In this document: piece after piece, positions 56,601 through 64,000 of the stretch
Layout of the letters: the number at the start of each line of letters is the position of its first letter
How positions within the stretch are numbered: the first letter of the stretch is position 1
Assembly (NCBI GenBank): GCA_031772625.1
Contig: CM062815.1
Span: forward strand, 121,319,977 to 121,383,976
DNA from: Pinus tabuliformis
Lineage: Eukaryota > Streptophyta > Pinopsida > Pinales > Pinaceae
Length of the DNA stretch: 64,000 nt
Reading direction: 5' to 3'
The notes under the pieces: generated by a model
The model's database searches: none
What the model saw: only the letters and a program-made list of their open reading frames with translations
Told to the model about the DNA's origin: nothing
Translations under genes and position numbers: made by a program

Positions 56601-57290
56601 TGGTGAAGCTACAGGATGAGATATATCGGATCCTTCTATGTACTAGCAGTTGATTAGGGCTCTGATATTTCTATTCAACACAATACCAGACATGTGTATT
56701 TCTATTAACACCTTGATTTAATTCATGGTGGAACCTTTGCATGCTCACTGGGTGGCCGCAAAACATGTGTCGAGATATCTACATGGAAAAATCAACTATG
56801 GACCAAGATATGACTCCTATGATGAGTTGAGACTACATGGATATACATATGCAGATTAGGCTGGGAGTGTTAGTGAAAAGAAGAGCACATTAGGGTTTTT
56901 TTAGCTTGGGATATGTCATGATTTCCTAGATGAGCAGGAAGCATAAATATGTCGCTCTCTGTAGTACAATGAAGGAAGAGTACATTGCAAATAGTATGGC
57001 TAGTTGTGATGCAATATGGTTGTGAAAGATCTTTACACAGATGTTTGAGCAGGTGCTTAATGGATTGTGATATACTGTGACAATCAAAGCAGTTTCCAAC
57101 CATCAAGAAATCCAACATTCCATGACAGGTCGGAGCACATTGAGATCAAGTACCACTTTATCAGAGATATGGCATTGTGAGGAGTAGTGAGGCTCCAACA
57201 CATCTTGATTGATGAGAAGGTTACATACATTCTAACCAGGCCCTTTCCAAATATGAAGTTTATATTCTTTAAATATTATCTTGGAGTTAG
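56601..57290 (+). pseudogene. D RNase H (first copy)
   Basis: FMVEPLHAHWVAAKH, RYLHGKINYGPRYD, LHGYTYAD, then CDNQSSFQPSRNPTFHDRSEHIEIKYHF (57075-57160) and the end of the polyprotein (ILIDEKVTYILTRPFPN). Phases shift. RNase H from 56824 on is duplicated at 58666. Confidence 0.8.
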
Positions 57291-57927
57291 GAGAATGTAT
57301 CCCTCCCCGAGAGGAAACACTACTAATCGAGAACACTAAACATATGCCTTCCCTCGTCTTTATGACTAGCCATGGACTTGGTGAAGGGGGTTGTGCAGCT
57401 AGACTCCTGGGTAAGGGTATTCCTTAAATACATGGACCTGGCTGAGTACATACCCCAATATGCATCCTACCCACAAATCACCCTTATAAAGGGGTCGTGG
57501 ACTTAGTTAAGATTATTTGGATTGCCTCCCATCTTCACCACATGGGAGAAAATACTTTGGTGTGTTTGATCTTTTCCAAGGGTGAATGCACCTGCCATGG
57601 ACTTGGTTGTGGTAAATTGATTTCCCATGAGTATTGGATGTAGGTGTTCTACCACTTGATTACTGAGGATCAATTTGGGTGAGGGTCAGTTAGTGGACAT
57701 CAGGTGTGTGATCTTTACCAAGGTCATTTATGACTGCCATGGACTTGGTTGTGGTAAATAGATCTCCCCTATTGTCGTGTTGATCATTCTTCTTCTTTTA
57801 TGGATTAATTCATCAATTGTTCAGTTGAGTAGAGATAAGACGAGATGAGCTTCTCTTATTTTAAGAAATGTACATCCAAGATGACACTTATGGTGCAATC
57901 GGAAATTCCCCCCTAGCTAAGAGCAAG
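57291..57927 (+). other. D 3' untranslated region, copy 1
   Basis: Non-coding. Words like CCATGGACTTGG recur at 57367, 57597 and 57740, with looser forms near 57428 and 57489. 'gttgtggtaaat' follows two of them. Confidence 0.6.
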
Positions 57928-58665
57928 TGTTAAATTTGGAAGCTACAAGATGATTTTGCCCAAGGAGAAGCCCAACTACCCCAAGAAGGAACCACTTCTC
58001 TTCAAAATAAATTTCAAAATTGGTCAAAGGATATTACATTTTTTTGTTTGACAAGTCGGCCCCACATGAGAAATTGATCCTCCTAAACCACATATAAGTA
58101 GACCATCATTGACTCCTCATTTCGCATCATCATCACATCACTTCTCACATCAAGATGTTCGATCTGATCTAAAAGGTGTAGGGATACATTCACACGTGTG
58201 AAGGAGGAGAAAAGATTATGTTATGACTAGCGTTGACTTTCTGTTTTGGGATGCTTTGACCAGTGTTGACTTGGGCTCTTTGACTCTATTTTGATTTATT
58301 TTCTCTACCATTTTGGGAGGTTGAATTGAGGGAGAATCTAGTCGATATTTTCTTGGAACTTTCGCTGAGGTTGACCACATTGTTGACTAGGGTTTGACTA
58401 CAAGTCAAACCTGAGATTTTCTCTCTCCTTTGCCCGAGAATTTTTTTGTTTTTTTGACTTAGTTTTACTAAGGAAGGAAGGCTGAATTTAATGTTGGGTT
58501 GACCAAACTTTTCTGGACAAGTTGACCACTGAATTTGGCTGATTAGGGAAAATCGTTGGCTATTGTTGATTGTTCCTCCATAAGCCAAAAAATTTCAAAC
58601 TAGTATCTTTTACTCTATTTGACTTTCTCTCTCATCATTGACTTATTTTGGATTAGTTTATTGGG
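57928..58665 (+). repeat. D LTR, 5' two thirds (within copy 1)
   Basis: Starts TGTTAAATTTGG, matching the inverted end TAACA at 60903. Contains CATATAAG (58094) as possible TATA and a run of TTGACY words from 58220 to 58630. Cut short by the duplication border. Confidence 0.7.
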
Positions 58666-60508
58666 GAGTTGAGACTACATGGATATACATATGCAAATTA
58701 GGCTCGGAGTGTTACTGACAAGAAGAGCACATTAGGGTGTTTTTTAGCTTGGGATATGTCATGATTTCCTAGATGAGCAGGAAGCATAAATATGTCACTC
58801 TTAGTAGTACAATGAAGGAAGATTACATTATAACTAGTATGGCTAGTTGTGATGCAATATGGTTGTGAAAGATATTTGCACAGTTGTTTGAGCAGGTGTT
58901 TAACACGATTGTGATATACTTTGACAATCAAAGTGGTTTCCAACTACAAAAAATCCAACATTCCATGACAGGTCGGAGCACATCGAGATCAAGTACCACT
59001 TTATCAGAGATATGGCACTATGAGGAGCAGTGAGGCTCCAACACATCTTGATTGATGAGAAGGTTACATATATTCTAACCAAGCCCTTTCCAAATGTGAA
59101 TTTTAAATTCTTTAAAGAGTAGCTTGGAGTGTATGAGAATGTATCCCTCCCCGAGAGGAAACACTACTAATTGAGAACACTAAACATATGCCTTCCCTCG
59201 TCTTTATGACTAGCCATGGACTTGGTGAAGGGGGTTATGCAGCTAGACTCCTGGGTAAAGGTAGTCCTTAAATCCATGGAATTGGCTAAGTACATACCCC
59301 AATATGCATCCTACCCACAAATCACCCTTATAAATGGGTTGTGGACTTAGTTAAGCTTATTGGGATTGCCTCCCATCTTCACCACATGGGAGAGGAGACT
59401 TTGGTGTGTGTGATTTTTGCCAAGGGAAGATGCACCTACCATGGACTTGGTTGTGGTAAATTGATCTCCCATGAGTATTTGATGTACGTGTTCTACCACT
59501 TGATTACTGAGGATCAAGTTGGGTGAGGGTCAGTTAGTGGACATAGGGTGTGTGATCTTTACCAAGGTCATTTATGACTGCCATGGACTTGGTTGTGGTA
59601 AATAGATCTCCCGTATTGTCGTGTTGATCATTCTTATTCTTTTATGGATTAATTCATCAATTTTTCAGTTGAGTAGATATGAGACGAGATGAGCTTCTCT
59701 TATTTTAAGAAATATACATCCAAGATGACACTTATGGTGCAATTGGAAATTCCTCCCTAGCTGAGAGCGAGTTTAAATTTGGTGGATACAGGATTATTTT
59801 GCCTAAGGAGAAACCCAACTACCCCAAGAACGAACCACTTCTCTTCAAAATAAATTTCAAATTGGTCAAAAGATATTACATTTTTTTGTTTGACAAGTTG
59901 GCCCCACATGAGAAATTGATCCTCCTAAACCACATATAAGCAGGCCATCGTTGACTCCTCATTTCGCATAATCATCACATCACTTCTCACATCAAGACGT
60001 TCGATCTGATCTAAAAGGTGCAGGGAGACATTCACACATGTGAAGGAGGAGAAAAGATTATGTTATGACTAGCGTTGACTTTCTGTTTTGGGATGCTTTG
60101 ACCAACGTTGACTTAGGCTCTTTGACACTATTTTGATTGAATTTCTTGACCATTTTGGGAGGTCGAATTGAGGGAGACTCTAATCGATATTTTCTTGGTG
60201 CTTTGGCTGAGGTTGACCACATTGTTGGCTAGGGTTTGACTACAAGTTAAACCTGATATTTTCTCTCTCCTTTGACCAAGAATTTTGTTGTTGTTTTGAC
60301 TTAGTTTTACTAAGGAAGGAAGGTTGAATTTAATGTTGGGTTGACCAAAATTTTTTGGGCAAGTTGATCAATGAATTTGACTGATTAGGGAAAATCATTG
60401 GCTATTGTTGATTGTTCCTCCATAAGCCAAAAAATTGAAAACTAGTAAATTTTAATCTATTTGACTTTCTCTCTCATCATTGACTTATTTTGGATTGGTT
60501 TATTTGGG
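58666..60508 (+). repeat. Tandem duplication, copy 2
   Basis: Repeats RNase H end (58666-59130), 3' untranslated region and most of the LTR of copy 1. Substitutions between copies are scattered, so the duplication is not recent. Confidence 0.92.
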
Positions 60509-60903
60509 AAGTCGAAGCTTTAACTTTGACTAGTTGTTGGATGTACTATTTTGACTATGTATCTTATGTTGAACATTAATTGACTAATAGAAGAAGAAGA
60601 AGAATATTTGATTAAGGGTCTTCCCCCTTGTGGGGTTTTTCCCTAGTATTTGACCAAATCTTTCTGACTCATTATGCTTGGCTATCTTCTATTGTGAATT
60701 TATCATTTATTGTTCTATCCATAATTTCTTATTTGTTGTTAGGGTGATTGAAATTGGAATGAATTGTTTAAAGTGATTGTAACAACACAGAACCCTGTGA
60801 AAATTAATAATTAATTGTTAAATGATTAGATATTGTTAATAATTTTTAAAATTGGCCATAATACAGATTCACCCCCTTCCCAATGTTCTCCTGGTTTCTA
60901 ACA
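59772..60903 (+). repeat. D 3' LTR
   Basis: Start inferred by alignment to 57928 (one base lost). End GTTTCTAACA. 'acagattcacccccttccca' near the end is the usual look of this copia LTR type. The 5' LTR is not in the window. Confidence 0.7.
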
Positions 60904-61129
60904 TTATGTTATGTAGGTGCCTCATCCTTTTGTCCCACAACTCATATAGGTGGTTTTTTTTATGAGTTAGGGATTGAATAGGTTTACTCTATAATCTATA
61001 CAATTTTCCTTCTCTAACCCCTATCACTTATGTTGTGATAGATTCCTTTGGCATGATAAGGGCCTGTTGCTCCTTGAAATCTACTACATAGTATTTATCC
61101 TTCATAATTGAATATGAAAAAAAAAAAAG
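60904..61129. other. Spacer with A-rich run
   Basis: Non-coding. An A-rich tract with single G (61118-61141) lies at its right edge. No repeat or frame recognised. Confidence 0.4.
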
Positions 61130-62115
61130 AAAAAAAAAAAATAAGACTTGGGACAAACAAAACATCCTCAAAGATTAAACATTTGCTAAACTCAAGTTGG
61201 AATGGAATACTACCAACTCCTGCAACTGAATACTTGCCACCGTTACCAAGCTTAACCTGTATTCATAAGTCATACTCAGTTAGACCAAAATTAATTTTGG
61301 TTTGATGACATATGACGAGATGCTCCATTGTTTGTCCACCATGCATTCCTTATAACCATGGTAGTAAAAACACAAGATGTCAATGAGAAATATTTCTCAA
61401 AGTTGGCAACAAACTTGTTCAACTGAGTTTCTACAAAAGCTACTACCTAATTTTGGTGTCGCTTCCCTTGACCTTTCTTCTTGTGTGGACATTGTGGTGC
61501 ATATTAACTAAATTTATGAAAAATGAAAAATGAAGCACTTTATTTTTCTCAAGTCCTCCTTTATTGGATATGAGGTTAACTCCTTGCTCTTTCTATTACC
61601 TTTGCTGGTTCATTTTCATTTTCTCTTCTTTGTCTAAAGGCTACATTCTTGTGACCACCATTCTTACTAATATTTGACTTAGTCTGAGTTCCCCCCTACA
61701 TACATTCATCCCACAATCTTTCAAAAGTAGGAATATATTCACGAGCATAGATACCCTTGGCAAATGGTTCCCATGGCACTAGGAATCCATTACATTCCAT
61801 GTTCACAAACTTTACATCTACAACCTTCTTCCAAACTGTTGCAAGTTGATTGTGTATCAGTGTGATCTTCATCACGTGATTTCTAACAGTGCCTAATATG
61901 GTCATCTCTATGGATATGAGTTTGCTCCACAATATCATCTTTTTGCTTATGTTCTTACTTAGGTAGAGGCTAACCAAAGCATCGAACATCTTCTTACTCA
62001 TTTTCTTCTTGGATCCTTCACAACATCTAAGATCATCACATTGGCCTTCACTTCCTTCTTCTTATCATCTACCAACTACTACATATTTATAGGTGGAGTA
62101 ACCACCTTTTCGAGT
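61130..62115 (-). pseudogene. Copia Gag-protease fragment of another lineage
   Basis: Minus strand, 62001-61696 open: SKKMFDALVSLYLSKNISKKM, VRNHVMKITLIHNQLATVWKK and GFLVPWEPFAKGI, the UBN2-type copia Gag core. To the left come a damaged Cys/His segment and the protease site AWWTNNGASRHMSSNQ (about 61355-61310), in which the catalytic Asp-Ser is Asn-Asn. The text stops near 61140 at DVLFVPSL. This Gag differs from family C although a family-C LTR lies beside it. Confidence 0.75.
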
Positions 62116-62119
62116 GATA

Positions 62120-63065
62120 TGTAGAAATTATTACTGTAGATCAACCTGATAATGCAATATAACTAAAGAAAAATACTTTAATCTACTTCTACAATCAAAC
62201 TTGCTGAAGCTTAGTAGATTTGAGCAAGATCAAGCAGAACACATATAACCAAAAGAAGAATCAAATCACATGAAACACAGAAGAATACTCTGGGGAAAGC
62301 CTCAGCTAAAAACCCTACTATCTGTATTATCATACAAGTGGAAATATATCAGGATTACACAAAGCTTTAGCTCTCACAACTAGCCAGCTCTCAGTACAAT
62401 CCCTCACTGGTGCTCACAGACAAAATAGATTGCTCATATGCCTTCTCCTCTACCCTCCAAGCTCCTATTTCCTTGTGTTGTTTTTCCTGGGTGATCCAGT
62501 TGTTACCAAGTGTAACACTGATCACTCACACTGATCTTACACCCTGTAAAACTGCGCAAATCTCAAGGAATGAATTCCTTCTACATGCATGAGTTTTGTT
62601 TATAGGAAAACTCATGCAACTGATAGTACATTGTCCCTGTCTTTAATCTCAACTAGGTCTTTCTCTGAATAGACATGCATGAGTTACTAATGAGAGAATC
62701 TTCAGTTATCTGGAGTACACTAGTTGGATGCATGCATGCATTAACTGACTGAACTCACAATTAGTTCCTCAAATAGTTTGGAACTAATTTAACTAGACTT
62801 AACTCAGTTAACTGAGCTAACTAATTACAACTCAAATATAACTCATCCTTATCTCCTTAATTAAGGGATAATATCCTTAATTTAAGGGATAATTGTTGCA
62901 TGACTTCACAAAGACTTATAGCTTGAATTTCTCCAACTAATTAACTCAAGATGAATTAATTAATTATTTTTCAAGCAGCTGGTGAGACTAAATTCGAATT
63001 TTAATTCTCAATTTTAATTCAAGAAAAAATTAAAATTGGAATATTCTTGTTGCCACATTTCAACA
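62120..63065 (-). repeat. Family-C LTR
   Basis: TGTAGAAATTATTAC to ACATTTCAACA, with the shared 'ctcagctaaaaaccc' block. Flanks TGATA and TGTTG do not match, so it is not a clean solo LTR. The left neighbour 'cgagtgata' could be a ruined primer site, which would make it a 5' LTR for the gag fragment. Confidence 0.82.
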
Positions 63066-64000
63066 TGTTGGAAATAATACTGAGAGGGGGGGTGAATCAG
63101 TATTATTAGGTCAATTATTTTTCATTTTACAATCAGATTTGTATACGCTACTTCAGTTAGCAAAAACCGTGTATGTACGCAACTGCAGTTAAGGAAACTA
63201 GCATATAACCAGCAGACTTGTAATTATTCTTCAGATGTTGATCATTAATATGTGCATCAAACCATATAAACAGTAACTAGGAACAGTAAACAGAATAGGC
63301 AGTCACACATAAGAACACAAGATATAAGGTGGAAACCCAATGTGGGTGAAAACCACCTGCTGTAATTCGTCTCTATCTTCTTTTAATTAGAAACATCTTT
63401 TTACAATGTTTCTGTACTGATGCAATCTTATACCAGTACGCAGGCTGCTACCTGCAGAAGGCTACAACCTTCTCTCGTTCTCCAGCTTCTCCTGGAAGGG
63501 AGCTACAACCCCCTTAGCTCTTGTACTAGCTGAGGTACTAGTACGTAGGTGCTGACCTACAGAAGGCTACAACCTTCTCTTTTCTTCTAGGGACCACATT
63601 TCATAAATTTTCAGACTGGATCCATGAATAACATAAATCAAACATCAAGTATATCTGCATCAACCAATCTTCTTTGTACAAACCAGTACTGAATCAACCA
63701 ATCACTTCTCAAAAAGTTGTAACCAAAATACAGTAATAGTAACCAGAACCAATCCTGAACCCATGACACTGCAACAATGAATAGAAGTAGCTAAAACATA
63801 TTTCATGAGACGTACGCTACTTCAATATGCAGAACCTGCGCATACGCTGATGTATTAAGGCCAACCTGCATATACGTTGTTTTGAATTAACGAACCTGTG
63901 TGTATACGCGCCTTTGCTGTGCCGAACCTGCGTACATATCTATAAAAGATAATTTACCCTTTTCACTTATTCAGACATCAGTTAAACACAGATTATCAAA
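63066..64000 (-). repeat. LTR of a further copia-like element, runs off the window
   Basis: Starts TGTTGGAAATAATACTGAG then a G7 run and TGAATCAGTATTATT, the mirror of the LTR end seen in D (CAGATTCACCCCC), so the element reads leftward. Contains a duplicated block around 'cagaaggctacaaccttctc' (63453-63480, 63559-63582) and four AACCTG-plus-(C/T)ATACG units at 63829-63940. Confidence 0.65.

Larger units (their letters stand above)
56824..58665 (+). repeat. Tandem duplication, copy 1 (1842 bases)
   Basis: Starts 'gagttgagactacatgg' inside RNase H and ends in the LTR after 'gattagtttattgggg'. The next base starts copy 2. The two borders share a short GAGTTGAG/GAAGTCGAAG-like word, a microhomology typical of unequal exchange or replication slippage. 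Confidence 0.92.
55620..60903 (+). mobile_element. Element D: Ty1/copia 3' half with internal tandem duplication
   Basis: Begins inside the integrase-RT linker directly at GA LTR3, so the GA array interrupts or truncates D. RT, RNase H, a 3' untranslated region and an LTR follow. The RNase H-to-LTR part occurs twice (56824-58665, 58666-60508). The LTR ends GTTTCTAACA at 60903. It is a different lineage from family C. Confidence 0.82.

Noticed and set aside
61118-61141. Poly(A) tail of a LINE or processed gene
   Set aside because: No LINE sequence upstream and no flanking target duplication; the run is interrupted by G.
62120-63065. Solo LTR
   Set aside because: Five-base flanks TGATA and TGTTG do not match.

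Overview
The window is plant nuclear DNA made almost entirely of decayed, nested LTR retrotransposons. I recognise no cellular protein-coding gene, tRNA, rRNA or CRISPR array. Ty1/copia and Ty3/gypsy elements primed by initiator tRNA-Met, a chromodomain-bearing gypsy element, many partial copies and a dense 'graveyard' layout fit a very large plant genome. A gymnosperm is my guess, with low confidence. One 100-N assembly gap lies at 27513-27612.

Layout. (1) 1-7950: a non-autonomous LTR element (A) that keeps Gag and protease but has no reverse transcriptase. Its interior is full of minisatellites, and it sits inside the end of a gypsy integrase gene (7951-8258). (2) 8259-18290: two related copies (B1, B2) of a non-autonomous gag-like element. 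B1 carries a clean gypsy solo LTR (9516-10969, target duplication GTAAA). Both copies are strewn with the octamer CTACAGGA. (3) 18291-30165: LTR-like DNA plus three copies of one copia family (C). C1 (20475-24855) has complete ends and target duplication GGGAA; C2 and C3 are cut by the gap. (4) 30166-55619: three bodies of one gypsy family (GA) in the same orientation, separated by single shared LTRs at 32580, 49852 and 55013. A chromovirus (GB, 33610-45551, target duplication CATGT) lies inside the second body. A near-complete copia (CC, 38671-44750) lies inside GB. (5) 55620-60903: the 3' half of another copia (D) with a 1.84-kb tandem duplication. (6) 60904-64000: a copia gag fragment, a family-C LTR, and the start of a further LTR.

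How the pieces relate. Target duplications and interrupted reading frames give an order of events: GA first, then GB into GA, then CC into GB; likewise B first, then the solo-LTR parent into B. The three GA bodies share the same apparent catalytic losses (YLDN in reverse transcriptase, Lys for the integrase Glu, and the same TAG codon), so I infer that they spread by DNA-level duplication after the parent was dead. In several elements the inactivating changes are C-to-T or G-to-A at CG or CHG sites, especially CAG to TAG stops. This looks like a footprint of cytosine methylation of silenced elements.

All functional statements are read from translated motifs and family knowledge. No database search was possible, and ancestral residues are inferred from paralogues in the window or from the usual family motif.
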